This document shows positions 1 to 8,924 of a stretch of 64,000 nucleotides of DNA, one piece after another. How positions within the stretch are numbered: position 1 is the first letter of the stretch; the number at the start of each line of letters is the position of its first letter. Source of the DNA: Granulicella sapmiensis (GTDB taxonomy: Bacteria; Acidobacteriota; Terriglobia; Terriglobales; Acidobacteriaceae); assembly GCA_026225395.1 (NCBI GenBank), contig JAMFSR010000001.1:1-64000 (forward strand), written 5' to 3'. Position numbers and translations under genes: made by a program. The notes beneath the pieces are model-generated. The model was given only the letters and a program-made list of their open reading frames with translations, did not search any database and had not been told where the DNA came from.

Positions 1-1337
1 CCTTCGACATCGACCAGGCGGGCCTCGACCTCAGCTACGACAAGCACGACGCCGCCTACCGCGCCATCTTCACCCGCTGCGGCCTGCAGTTCGTCGCCGT
101 CGAAGCCGACTCCGGCGCCATGGGCGGGTCTGGATCTCAAGAATTCATGGTCTACACCGACGCCGGCGAAGACCTCATCGCCAGCTCTGCCTCCGGCTAC
201 GCCGCCAACCTCGAAAAAGCCACCAGCACACTCGCTCCTGTCGAAGATCTCGCACCCACCGCTGACGGTCCCGAAGAAGTCCACACCCCCGGTTACAAAA
301 CCATCGACGAAGTCGGCGCCTTCCTCAAAACACAACCGCATCACCAGCTCAAAACGATGGCCTACATCGTCGAGCACAAGGATACCGGCAGCAAGGAAGA
401 CACCAAGCAGATCAACATCGTCGGCAAAACGCGCGCCGTCGTCGCCTTCCTGCGCGGCGATCACCAGCTCAACGAGACCAAGCTCTCTGCCATCGCGCTC
501 GGTGAACTTCGCCCGATGACGCCCGAAGAGATCGCCACCACCTTCAAAGCCCCCGCCGGCTACCTCGGCCCCATCGGCCTCGAAGCCGCGCCGCATCCTC
601 GCAAGCCCGGCATCTTGGTCGTGCTCGACAAGAGCCTCGAAGGCCGCACCAATCTCATCGCCGGAGCCAACAAGGAGGAGTACCACCTCCGCAACGTGAC
701 CCCTGGCCGCGACTTCAAGCCGACCGTCATCGCCGACATCCGCAACATCAACGAAGGCGAGCTCGACCCCATCGGCGGCCAGCCCCTGCGCCTCGGCAAA
801 GCCGTCGAGATCGGCCACATCTTCAAGCTCGGCACAAAGTACACCGAGAGCATGGGCTCGCGCGTGCTCGACGCCAACGGCAAAGAAGTCACGCCCATCA
901 TGGGCTGCTACGGCATCGGCATCGAGCGCATCCTCACCGCAGCCATCGAAGCCTCCGCCGCGGCCAACAAGAGCCTCTATCCCGATACCGAACGCGCCGG
1001 CGACGCCTACGCACTCTCGCCCGCGATCGCTCCGTTCGAAGTCGTCGTCACCATCACCAACGTCCGCGAAGCCGACCTGCTCGCCGCCGGCGAAAAAATC
1101 GCAGCCGACCTCACCTCCGCCGGCATCGACGTCCTCCTTGACGACCGCGACGAGCGCGCCGGCGTCAAGTTCAAAGACGCTGAACTGATTGGCGTCCCTT
1201 ACCGTATCAACATCGGCAAGAAACTCAGCGAAGGCGCCGTAGAGTTAGTCGACCGCCTCACCAACACCACAACGGACATCAAACTAGATAACATCACCAC
1301 CCACCTCCAACAGCTGCTCCACCCGTCCAACTCCTAG
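1..1337 (+). CDS. proS: Prolyl-tRNA synthetase, 5' end cut off by the window
   Basis: This enzyme charges tRNA-Pro with proline in the cytoplasm. The reading frame is already open at base 3 and runs into the listed 405-residue ORF, so the ORF-track start at 120 is an internal Met. The motif [13 protein letters not shown] just before and after it is typical of the class II catalytic core of bacterial-type ProRS. A YbaK-like editing insertion follows (about 60-240 of the listed ORF). Next comes the class II motif 3 region ([11 protein letters not shown]), then the C-terminal anticodon-binding domain ([19 protein letters not shown]). This order is that of the long bacterial (type 1) form. The PBP gene follows after 31 bp on the same strand. 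The N-terminal part lies outside the window. Confidence 0.96.
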   Translation, partial: FDIDQAGLDLSYDKHDAAYRAIFTRCGLQFVAVEADSGAMGGSGSQEFMVYTDAGEDLIASSASGYAANLEKATSTLAPVEDLAPTADGPEEVHTPGYKTIDEVGAFLKTQPHHQLKTMAYIVEHKDTGSKEDTKQINIVGKTRAVVAFLRGDHQLNETKLSAIALGELRPMTPEEIATTFKAPAGYLGPIGLEAAPHPRKPGILVVLDKSLEGRTNLIAGANKEEYHLRNVTPGRDFKPTVIADIRNINEGELDPIGGQPLRLGKAVEIGHIFKLGTKYTESMGSRVLDANGKEVTPIMGCYGIGIERILTAAIEASAAANKSLYPDTERAGDAYALSPAIAPFEVVVTITNVREADLLAAGEKIAADLTSAGIDVLLDDRDERAGVKFKDAELIGVPYRINIGKKLSEGAVELVDRLTNTTTDIKLDNITTHLQQLLHPSNS

Positions 1338-1344
1338 CCGTTTT

Positions 1345-1362
1345 CTCTATCCTCTACACTCT
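1345..1362 (+). promoter_or_regulatory. Pyrimidine-rich 18-bp leader motif
   Basis: The string CTCTATCCTCTACACTCT lies 6 nt before the start codon of the penicillin-binding protein gene. The identical 18-mer occurs at 27109-27126, 5 nt before the start of the TMEM175-like gene. No purine-rich ribosome binding site is visible at either start. Its function is unknown; it may be a translation or leader element or a dispersed repeat. Confidence 0.4.
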
Positions 1363-1368
1363 GCCTCT

Positions 1369-3864
1369 ATGCCCGTAAAACTCAAAGTCGGCGGCTCCGG
1401 TGACTCCTTCCTCTGGAAGCTCACGCGCTTCGTCCTGATCGTCGCCCTTGTCTTCGTCATCATCGGCGCCATCGTCTTCGGCGCCTACTACCATAAGTAC
1501 GAAGGCCTGGTTGCCGACCGCCTCGCGCAGGGTCCGCTCTTCGCCTCCACCGCGCAGATCTACGCTGCCCCGCAGGAGGTCCGTCCCGGCCAGCACCTCA
1601 GCGCGTCCAGCATCGCCGCCGCCCTGCGCCACGCCGGCTATAACCAGAACGGCAACCAGCTCGGCACATTCCAGCTTCGCGGCGACTCCATCCTCATCAA
1701 GCCTGGCACACAGAGCTACCTCGCCTCCGATGGAGCCACCATCAACACCTCTGACGGCTCGGTCCAAAGCATCACCGCCGAAAACGGCGTTGCCCTCGCC
1801 GCCTACAAGCTCGAGCCGCAACTCATCACCGCTCTTTCCGAAGACAAAAACCGCACCAAGCGCCGCATCGTCACCTACAACCAGATTCCGCAGACGATGG
1901 TTCAGGCCGTCACCGCCATTGAAGACCGCCGCTTCTTCGAGCACGGCGGCATCAACTATGGCCGCACCATCGAGTGCGTCGTGCATGACGTGATCGTCGG
2001 CCGCAAGGACTGCGGCGGCAGCACCATCACCCAGCAGCTCGCCAAAAACTTCTTCCTCACACCCGACAAAAAGATCACCCGCAAGATCGCCGAGATGATG
2101 ATCACCTTCCAGCTTGAGTCACGCTTCAACAAGCAGGAAATCTTCACCATGTACGCGAACGAAATCAACATCGGCCAGCGCGGCTCCTACGGCGTCAACG
2201 GCTTCGGCGAAGCCTCGCAGGCCTACTTCGGCAAGGATCTTCGCCAGCTCGACATCGCCCAGTGCGCTCTCATCGCCGGCCTGATCCAGAACCCCAACCG
2301 CCGCAACCCCTATCGCCATCCGGAGCGCGCGCTCGAGCGCCGCAACGTCGTGCTCGACTCCATGGTCGAAACCGGCGCCATCACCGAGGCGCAAGCCGCC
2401 GCCGCCAAGGCCGAGCCGCTCAACCTCGCTCCGCCCAACATCGACGCCTCCGAAGCTCCCTACTTCGTCGACCTCGTCCACGACCAGCTCGTCCAGCGCC
2501 TCGGCGACGAAGACCTCTCCCGCGACGACCTCCGCATCTACACCTCGCTCGACCCATCGCTCCAGCAGGCTGCGTCTGAAGCCGTCGAAGCCGGCATGAA
2601 GAACGTCGACGAGCTCGTCCGCGCCCGCCACAGAAAGGGAGACACCAACTTCGTCTACCCGCAGGTCGCCCTCGTTGCGCTCAACCCGCACACCGGTCAG
2701 ATCCTCGCTCTCGTCGGCGGCCGCAACTACGGCATCTCGCAGCTCAACCACGCTATGGCCGAGCGACCCACCGGCTCCATCTTCAAGCCCATCGTCTACG
2801 CCACTGCCTACAGCAGCTCGCTGAATGGTACACCCCTCGGCGAAGGCGGCGTCTTCACCGCGCTCACCAAGCTCAACGACGATCCGCAGGACTTCGGCAC
2901 CGGCGGCCAGTCTTACACACCCGGCAACTTCAAAAAAGGCGAGTTTCCCGGCATGGTCACCGCCGCTACCGCCATCGAGAATTCGCTGAACATCGCCACC
3001 ATCGCGCTCGCACAGAAGGTCGGCTATGAAAACGTAGCAGCCCTCGCGCACGCCGTCGGCATCGTTAACGCACGTCCCACACCGTCAATGGCCATCGGCA
3101 CCTACAACGCCACGCCCATCGACATGGCCGGCGCCTATACGGCCTTCGCCAACAACGGCGTCAAGCTCAAGCCCTGGATCCTCGCCAGCGCCCGCAACGC
3201 CCAGGGAGATATCGTCGCCGACTTCGCTCCCGAAGCCCGCCAGGTCCTCGACCCCCGCGTCGCGTACCTTACGCAGTCACTCATGGAAGGCGTCGTCGCC
3301 CGCGGCACCGCCTCAGCCGTTCGCGCCCACGGCTTCACCGCCCCCGCCGCCGGAAAGACCGGCACCTCACACGACGCCTGGTTCGCCGGCTACTCCTCCA
3401 ACCTGCTCTGCATCATCTGGGTCGGCAATGACGACTACACCGACATCTCGCACGACCTCACCCGTCCGCTCCAAGGCGCCGACACCGCCGCACCCATCTG
3501 GGCCGAGTTCATGAATCGCGCCATCCGCATCCCGCAGTACTCCGACATGAAAGCCTTCGTCGCGCCCGACGGCGTAGAGACTCTCCGCATCGACAAGATC
3601 ACCGATCTGCCCGTCGACGAATCCTGCCCCAGCAACAGCTTCTCTGCCGCGTTCCTCACCGGCACCGCACCGCAGGGCACCTGCTCGCACATGGGCGTAG
3701 ACACCCAAACGCTCGGCCAGCAGCTCATGCCCGACGGCACCCCCAAACCCTACGATCCCAACGCCCCGCCGCCGGACCCCAACGCACCCCACCGCAACCT
3801 CTTCCAGAAGATGTTCGGCCTAGGCAAAGACAAAGACCAGCAGCAAGCTCCGCCGCCGCAATAA
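1369..3864 (+). CDS. Class A penicillin-binding protein (bifunctional transglycosylase/transpeptidase, PBP1b-like)
   Basis: This protein polymerises lipid II into glycan strands and cross-links them on the outer face of the inner membrane. A single N-terminal membrane anchor spans about residues 18-42. It is followed by a region that could be a UB2H-like domain (about 60-150). The GT51 transglycosylase starts with EDRRFFEHGG, with the catalytic Glu near residue 185, and continues through GGSTITQQLAKN. The transpeptidase domain shows the SxxK box GSIFKP (Ser near 470), the SLN triad (ENSLN) and KTGTS (Lys near 663). The C-terminus is Pro-rich and probably disordered. At 831 residues it is normal for the family. 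The stop is 6 bp from the convergent esterase stop. The start follows a pyrimidine-rich leader rather than a clear Shine-Dalgarno sequence. Confidence 0.95.
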   Translation: MPVKLKVGGSGDSFLWKLTRFVLIVALVFVIIGAIVFGAYYHKYEGLVADRLAQGPLFASTAQIYAAPQEVRPGQHLSASSIAAALRHAGYNQNGNQLGTFQLRGDSILIKPGTQSYLASDGATINTSDGSVQSITAENGVALAAYKLEPQLITALSEDKNRTKRRIVTYNQIPQTMVQAVTAIEDRRFFEHGGINYGRTIECVVHDVIVGRKDCGGSTITQQLAKNFFLTPDKKITRKIAEMMITFQLESRFNKQEIFTMYANEINIGQRGSYGVNGFGEASQAYFGKDLRQLDIAQCALIAGLIQNPNRRNPYRHPERALERRNVVLDSMVETGAITEAQAAAAKAEPLNLAPPNIDASEAPYFVDLVHDQLVQRLGDEDLSRDDLRIYTSLDPSLQQAASEAVEAGMKNVDELVRARHRKGDTNFVYPQVALVALNPHTGQILALVGGRNYGISQLNHAMAERPTGSIFKPIVYATAYSSSLNGTPLGEGGVFTALTKLNDDPQDFGTGGQSYTPGNFKKGEFPGMVTAATAIENSLNIATIALAQKVGYENVAALAHAVGIVNARPTPSMAIGTYNATPIDMAGAYTAFANNGVKLKPWILASARNAQGDIVADFAPEARQVLDPRVAYLTQSLMEGVVARGTASAVRAHGFTAPAAGKTGTSHDAWFAGYSSNLLCIIWVGNDDYTDISHDLTRPLQGADTAAPIWAEFMNRAIRIPQYSDMKAFVAPDGVETLRIDKITDLPVDESCPSNSFSAAFLTGTAPQGTCSHMGVDTQTLGQQLMPDGTPKPYDPNAPPPDPNAPHRNLFQKMFGLGKDKDQQQAPPPQ

Positions 3865-3870
3865 CCGGTC

Positions 3871-5430
3871 TCACATCACTCCATCCCACAACCGCAGCTC
3901 CGCCTCCTGCGGTCTGCTTTCCACGCGCATCGGAACATCGACGATCAACGTCTGCCGCTCACCAGCTTTGTACAGCGGCCACGTCGGCATTCCGGGGCCC
4001 GCAGGCGCAGCGCCATTCAGAAACGCCAGCCACGCCGCATGCATCGCCACTGTAAGTGTCGCTTCTCCATCCGCATTCGCAATCCCCTTCAGCGGATGGT
4101 TCCACACCATGCTCAACTCCTCGCCGTGATACGAGAAGTCCCCAAACTTCCCGCTGCCTTCGTGGAACTCCGTCAGATACATCCACACGCTCGCGCTGCC
4201 GCTTACCAGCGCATCCGCCGCGCGCACCGAAGGCACCCAATACTCCTCAGCCGTAACCGCACGCACCCTGCGCTGCTCTTCGGTCAGCTGCGGATAGAGC
4301 GCCGCATACTTCGCTTCCACCGGCGCAAAGCGCTCTTCCGGCAGGCTCATCAAATCCTGCGCCTTCACCGTGCTCGGATGCGGCCCAACAAACACAACGC
4401 TATCCTCGCGGCTTGTGCCGATCAACACCCGCTTGCCCTTGGCCGCGCCCGAGACGATCGCCGCCACCGGCATCTTCTTCAACAGCACACCATCGATCGC
4501 AGGCCGAAACGGACGCGCATGCAGCCACTCTTTCAGCAGCCTGCTCTGCGCCTGAACAATCGCATCCGCGGACGCGCTCAACAGGCTCCCACCCGAGCCA
4601 GTCTTCCATAGCTTGCCAAAGAACCCACCCAGCGCCTCACCCTCAGCCGCCGTCGCCCACACGCGCTCCGCACCGCCGCTCTCAGAGATTCCCTGCACAA
4701 ACAAACTCTCCGCCGCCGGCGTTCCCAGCAACGTATCCGTCAGCTTCGCTCCCGCCGACTGCCCACCCACCGTCACCCGCGCCGGATCGCCGCCAAACGC
4801 CGCGATGTTCTCCTGCACCCACTCCAGCGCCGCAATCAAGTCCCGCAACCCATTGTTCGCACTGCCCGCATACTCCTTGCCCAGCATCGGCGACACATCC
4901 AGAAACCCCAGCACCCCCAGCCGATACGCCACCGTCACACACACCACGCCATCCCGCGCAAACGACACACCATCCGTGCCCGAAGACCGCCCCGACACAT
5001 TGCCGCCCCCATGGATCCACACCAACACCGGCAACCCCTGTCCCTTCGCCACACCCTCAGCCGGCGCGAACACATTCAGATACAGGCAGTCCTCGCTCAC
5101 CGGCGTTGAAGGTCCCGCCGACTGCATAGCCGCCGGAGCCAGCTTCGTCGCCGCCAGCTCGCCGCTCCACGCCGCTTTCTTCACCGGTGCCCGAAACCGC
5201 AGCGGCCCAACCGGCGGCTCCGCAAACGGCACTCCCTTGAACACCCTCACACCATCCGCAACCACCACCCCACGCAGCCGCCCACAAGGCGCATCCACCA
5301 CAGCGGCCGCCTCCTGCGCCAGCAGTCCACCGCTCCTCAGCGCCACAGCGGCCATGGAAGCACGCGCTAAAAACCTGCGCCGCGAGAAACGAAAACTACC
5401 ACTACGAGCCATCCCGATCATGCCGCCCAT
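3871..5430 (-). CDS. Tat-exported type B carboxylesterase
   Basis: This is a probable secreted serine esterase of the carboxylesterase type B / para-nitrobenzyl esterase family. The N-terminus carries a twin-arginine signal (FSRRRFLARASMA) and a hydrophobic stretch. The mature part begins with VVDAPCGRLRGV and shows SEDCLYLNVFAP and the oxyanion-hole motif WIHGGG. The nucleophile elbow is GGQSAG, followed by the family's typical arrangement of acidic and His residues (YHGEELSMVW contains a His in the expected C-terminal region). It has 519 residues, which is usual. Met1, Met4 and Met7 are all possible starts and do not change the signal peptide. It is divergent from the peroxiredoxin-like gene and convergent with the PBP gene. 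The substrate cannot be told from sequence. Confidence 0.9.
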   Translation of the reverse strand: MGGMIGMARSGSFRFSRRRFLARASMAAVALRSGGLLAQEAAAVVDAPCGRLRGVVVADGVRVFKGVPFAEPPVGPLRFRAPVKKAAWSGELAATKLAPAAMQSAGPSTPVSEDCLYLNVFAPAEGVAKGQGLPVLVWIHGGGNVSGRSSGTDGVSFARDGVVCVTVAYRLGVLGFLDVSPMLGKEYAGSANNGLRDLIAALEWVQENIAAFGGDPARVTVGGQSAGAKLTDTLLGTPAAESLFVQGISESGGAERVWATAAEGEALGGFFGKLWKTGSGGSLLSASADAIVQAQSRLLKEWLHARPFRPAIDGVLLKKMPVAAIVSGAAKGKRVLIGTSREDSVVFVGPHPSTVKAQDLMSLPEERFAPVEAKYAALYPQLTEEQRRVRAVTAEEYWVPSVRAADALVSGSASVWMYLTEFHEGSGKFGDFSYHGEELSMVWNHPLKGIANADGEATLTVAMHAAWLAFLNGAAPAGPGMPTWPLYKAGERQTLIVDVPMRVESRPQEAELRLWDGVM

Positions 5431-5486
5431 TCTAGCTGCATCATCGCAGACCGCTAAAGGAAGCCAAGCATCTAAACTAGACAGAG

Positions 5487-6155
5487 ATGCCTTCGTCCAC
5501 CACCTCCGGCCGCCTCCAGGCGCAGCTCGACCACATCACCTCGCAAACACGCGAGCTCGTGCAGCCCGAGCGCCTCGCCATCACCGACGACGCCGTCCAG
5601 CAGCTCTTCTCCACCGGCATCGAAGACCGCATCCTCGCCCCCGGCGTCACCGCACCCAGCTTCGCCCTGCAGGACGCTATTACCAAAAAGATCGTCCGGT
5701 CTGAAGATTTGCTGGCGATCGGCCCCGTCATCGTCAAGTTCTTCCGCGGCCGCTGGTGCCCCTACTGCATGACCGAGCTCGAAGCCTGGCAGCAGCTCTA
5801 TCCCGAAGTCCGCGCCCGCGGCGCCCTGCTCATCGCCATCAGCCCACAACTCGTCCGCCAGAACGACTTCGCCGTCCAGCACCACCACCTCACCTTCCCC
5901 ATCCTCACCGACCCCGGCGCCGCCCTCGCGCAACAGTTCGGCGTCGCCTACCCGGTACCCGAGCCCATCCAGGCCCACTATCGCTCCATCATGATCAACA
6001 TCCCCTTCATGCACGGCGATCAGGCCGAGCACACCTGGCGCTTACCCCTCCCCGCCACCTTCATCCTCCGCCAGGACAACACCATCGCCTTCGCCGAAGC
6101 CCACGCCGACCACCGCGTCCGCCCCGACCCCCTAGACGTCCTCGCAGCCCTCTAA
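5487..6155 (+). CDS. Peroxiredoxin-like AhpC/TSA family protein
   Basis: A thioredoxin-fold protein of the peroxiredoxin-like group, presumed to reduce peroxides or act as a thiol oxidoreductase in the cytoplasm; no signal peptide is present. Residues 1-50 form a charged helical lead-in. The AhpC/TSA domain begins at about residue 53 (APGVTAPSFALQDA). The redox centre is RGRWCPYCMTELEAW, a CxxC motif where typical peroxiredoxins have a single peroxidatic Cys. A cis-Pro region (LPATFIL) follows, then the final sheet. It has 222 residues. The stop lies only 3 bp from the convergent hydrolase stop, within a repeat tract. Confidence 0.85.
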   Translation: MPSSTTSGRLQAQLDHITSQTRELVQPERLAITDDAVQQLFSTGIEDRILAPGVTAPSFALQDAITKKIVRSEDLLAIGPVIVKFFRGRWCPYCMTELEAWQQLYPEVRARGALLIAISPQLVRQNDFAVQHHHLTFPILTDPGAALAQQFGVAYPVPEPIQAHYRSIMINIPFMHGDQAEHTWRLPLPATFILRQDNTIAFAEAHADHRVRPDPLDVLAAL

Positions 6156-6181
6156 TCCCTAAAACCTAACCCCTAAACCTG
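6153..6181. repeat. Telomere-like tract of CCTAA/CCCTAAA units
   Basis: The sequence reads as imperfect repeats of CCCTAAA/CCTAACC between two convergent genes. It contains the last codons and the stop of the minus-strand hydrolase. Similar tracts occur at about 42384-42408, 50330-50354 and, in diverged form, 15492-15539. Confidence 0.7.
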
Positions 6182-6878
6182 TGCTCAAAAACTCCACCAC
6201 CCTAGCCGCACAAGCCTCCGGCTCCCGCTGCAGCAACAAATGCGGCCCATCGAGCACGGTCACCGCCGTCCCTGGCTGGATCATCAAAATTTCCTCCAGA
6301 CACTCCACCGCCACCAGCCTATCCTCCGCCGCTCGCAGATACTGAATCGGCACCTTCACCCGCGCCAGCTCCGCATGCACATCGCACACGAGCACCTCAC
6401 GCACCCTCGCCGCCAGCACATGCGGCTCAACCCAATCGATCTGCGAGCCCACTTCGGTCACCAAGACCTGCGATGCGTCCGAACCCACCAGCAGCCACCG
6501 CACCACCACATCCGGAAACACCAGCCGCAGCGTCCGCAGCGGAAGCATCATCGCCACATCCCGTAGCCACCCCCGCACCGGGCTCGACGCAAACCCCGAG
6601 CACAACACCAGCGCCCGCAAACCCTCCGGCTGTTCCGCCGCAATCCGTATCGCCAGCGGCGTCGAGTACGACTCAGCCAGCAGCACAAACTCTTCCCCCA
6701 CCGGAACCGCCGCCCACACCAGCGCCTCCAGCTCGGTATAGCTCATCACATGGTCACCGGGATAGTGCACCACCGTGGTCTCCACCCCCACCGGCAACGC
6801 GCCCACAAACTCCCGCAACAGCTCCCCACTGCCATCCATCCCCGGAAGCAGCAAAATCCTCGGCAACTTCAAATCCAT
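6159..6878 (-). CDS. Alpha/beta hydrolase, small
   Basis: A cytoplasmic alpha/beta-hydrolase-fold protein of about 239 residues. LLPGMDGSGEL forms the oxyanion loop. The nucleophile elbow reads LLAESYST, which departs from canonical GxSxG because both glycines are replaced. A candidate acid lies in LRAAEDRLV and the His is in DGPHLLLQ, so the triad is complete in outline. The ORF track begins at a TTG two codons upstream; the ATG at 6878 is preferred. The last residues (TGLGVRF) and the stop codon are encoded by the telomere-like repeat tract, so the C-terminal tail is probably not conserved. The substrate is unknown. Confidence 0.82.
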   Translation of the reverse strand: MDLKLPRILLLPGMDGSGELLREFVGALPVGVETTVVHYPGDHVMSYTELEALVWAAVPVGEEFVLLAESYSTPLAIRIAAEQPEGLRALVLCSGFASSPVRGWLRDVAMMLPLRTLRLVFPDVVVRWLLVGSDASQVLVTEVGSQIDWVEPHVLAARVREVLVCDVHAELARVKVPIQYLRAAEDRLVAVECLEEILMIQPGTAVTVLDGPHLLLQREPEACAARVVEFLSTGLGVRF

Positions 6879-6989
6879 AGTCAACGATACGACGCAAACT
6901 CAACTTTGGTCTCGCCCCCGAGACTTCAACCAAACCTCGACGGGCCTATCAACGCTGACGCTGGATGTTCCGACTGCCCTTTTAGTCAA

Positions 6990-7006
6990 CCCGGCGAAAC
7001 GCCGGG
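6990..7006 (+). other. GC-rich hairpin upstream of the unknown two-gene unit
   Basis: CCCGGCG and CGCCGGG form a perfect 7-bp stem around an AAA loop. It lies about 30 bp before the promoter of the following gene. No T-run follows, so it is not a clear terminator. It may insulate the unit from the upstream divergent gene or be a repeat remnant. Confidence 0.4.
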
Positions 7007-7039
7007 GGCATCTTGCTATTGAGTGGGCAAAAATATAAC

Positions 7040-7068
7040 TTGACACTGCCTCAGGCTGTCTGTATAGG
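7040..7068 (+). promoter_or_regulatory. Near-consensus sigma-70 promoter
   Basis: TTGACA (7040-7045) and TATAGG (7063-7068) are separated by exactly 17 bp. The -35 is perfect and the -10 matches at four of six positions. The start codon at 7119 lies about 45 nt downstream of the expected transcription start. It is one of the best promoter matches noticed in this window and suggests strong or constitutive expression of the unknown gene pair. Confidence 0.65.
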
Positions 7069-7118
7069 TTCGCTATCAGCATCGGCTAGCTATTTCATCG
7101 TTGAGCAAGAGGTGGCAG

Positions 7119-8822
7119 ATGATCGATTATTTTTCCCACGTTTCCGCGTTGCGGGTGTGCCTGCAGGCACTCAAAACTTCCCCCCCAACCGATCCAGCAC
7201 ACAAAAAGGCCGTCCCTGAAGCCCTGGACGCCGCAGCCGCGCAGCCCGGCGCTGCCATCCTCGGTACACTGGTGGACCATCTCCTCCAGTACTCCCAAAG
7301 CGCGACGTCGGTCGAGATAGGCATCCTAACCAAAGCTGCCGCTCTCTTCGCGGACGGCCTCTCGATCCTCAACAAATTCGCCGCCATCCGCCCCGGCTTG
7401 GAAACAGGCGTGACGACCCCGAACGCTCCCGGCGCCCTGGCCGCCTACAACGCAGCCCTGGCTGAGCTTCCCGGGCTGCAAACCGATCTTCAAAACATCT
7501 ATACCAAGCTTGAGGCCTTCCAGGCCACCTTCTCCGGTAACTGGATAGCGCCCGTCGGTCAGCAGCAAGGCACGCCTGTACTTCAGTGGGACTGGCGCGA
7601 CGTCTTTCTGGCGCGCCGCACGACCGCGTTTGTCGCCAGCACGCAGAAGCTCGCTGCGACCAGCCGGCAGCTGGCCTTCGCCTTAGGAACTCTGGCCGGC
7701 GCAGCGGGCAACATCATCGGCAGCGGATACCTGAACGCCGTGGTCGGCGGCCCGCGGCGCTCCCATACCCTGCGCCACCGCCTCGCTGCTTACTCAGTCG
7801 GCGCCTGGCTGCGCGATAACGAGCATGCCCTGGCAAGCACACTCGCCGACATCCGGCACGCTCTTACCTTCGGGGAGACAGGGACGCTTACGCTGCCTAG
7901 CGACCTCAAGACATTGGCTCACGACGCGCTCGAAAAGGCCTATCCCACCGGCACACAACCGCTTCCCGACCTGGAAACCGGATACACCAATCTTATGGAG
8001 CACCTGAAGCTGCTCGGAGAGTTCACCCTTCCTCCAGTCCCGGCGCCGATGAGCAACGCGCTCACCAGCAAGATGATTCAAGCGGGGGTCAGTCCGGGCG
8101 TTATCGACCTCGTCGGTGGCGCCGTTAGCGGCATCGGCACGAACTACCCTCAGATCGGCTCGCACGAAAACGCGGGCGGCGTTTGCCTGACACTTCTGTC
8201 CTGGTTGTTCTTCCCTCCGAGCCTGGTCATCGCTATCGACGACGCTCTAGGCGGCGGAGAGGGTCCTGATCCTTCCGTCGGCGTCAGCTCTTCAGGGTTG
8301 ACGGCGATAGGCTCATCGGTAAGCGGGCTTTCGGCCGTCAACTCTCTCTATGGGTTGGCCACCAGCTTCTGGCAGGCCCTGGCCGCGGCTCGCACCGCTC
8401 TCGTGCTCCGCGGACTGCTCTATCCCAACCCCGACGACCTCAGCAGCCCAACCTTCGCTCAGTTCGTCTCGATACCTGGCATACTCACCCGCGGCTATCC
8501 TCTGCTCTCCATGCCAGCCACCGACGATGGCACGGCGTGGCCAACCAGCGCCATTGAGACACCAGTACAGATCCCGGCGCCCTTCGCCGTCTCGTCTGCG
8601 CCGTCGGTATTTCTGACCGGCGCGACAGACAGCGTCTCCGCAACCAGCTCCAAGCTATGGGAAGACATGATCGAGTTCCCCGGTCGCGACCTTCCTGGGA
8701 GCGCGAACCTCAATCTGGATGCCGACCGCGGCTTTGCTGCCCATTGCTGGGCGTTGGATGCAGGCTCAACCATCACCACCCCTCCAGTTCTCACCACGGC
8801 CCTGCCCTACACCGGTATCTAG
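7119..8822 (+). CDS. Uncharacterised protein A of an unknown two-gene unit
   Basis: I do not recognise this protein. The ATG at 7119 is preferred over the TTG at 7101 of the ORF track because AAGAGGTGG sits just upstream of it. This gives about 567 residues. The N-terminal half is helical and charged (HVSALRVCLQAL; RHRLAAYSVGAWLRDNEHAL). The middle has Gly/Ala-rich hydrophobic stretches (AFALGTLAGAAGNIIGSG; LTLLSWLFFPPSLVIAI) that could insert in a membrane or form amphipathic helices. The C-terminus is Ser/Thr/Pro-rich and ends near NLNLDADRGFAAHCWALD. No signal peptide is evident. It has its own promoter and is followed 102 bp later by gene B with a good ribosome binding site, so the two are probably co-transcribed. 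No catalytic motif is visible. Confidence 0.75.
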   Translation: MIDYFSHVSALRVCLQALKTSPPTDPAHKKAVPEALDAAAAQPGAAILGTLVDHLLQYSQSATSVEIGILTKAAALFADGLSILNKFAAIRPGLETGVTTPNAPGALAAYNAALAELPGLQTDLQNIYTKLEAFQATFSGNWIAPVGQQQGTPVLQWDWRDVFLARRTTAFVASTQKLAATSRQLAFALGTLAGAAGNIIGSGYLNAVVGGPRRSHTLRHRLAAYSVGAWLRDNEHALASTLADIRHALTFGETGTLTLPSDLKTLAHDALEKAYPTGTQPLPDLETGYTNLMEHLKLLGEFTLPPVPAPMSNALTSKMIQAGVSPGVIDLVGGAVSGIGTNYPQIGSHENAGGVCLTLLSWLFFPPSLVIAIDDALGGGEGPDPSVGVSSSGLTAIGSSVSGLSAVNSLYGLATSFWQALAAARTALVLRGLLYPNPDDLSSPTFAQFVSIPGILTRGYPLLSMPATDDGTAWPTSAIETPVQIPAPFAVSSAPSVFLTGATDSVSATSSKLWEDMIEFPGRDLPGSANLNLDADRGFAAHCWALDAGSTITTPPVLTTALPYTGI

Positions 8823-8924
8823 CGCAGTGACCTCTTCGCGCCTCACTGGAAGTTGTCGTCTGCAATACGGGCCCCCGGCGAGCGTTCTTTTCAAACTCAT
8901 CCCACAAAGCAGAGGAGCGAACCG

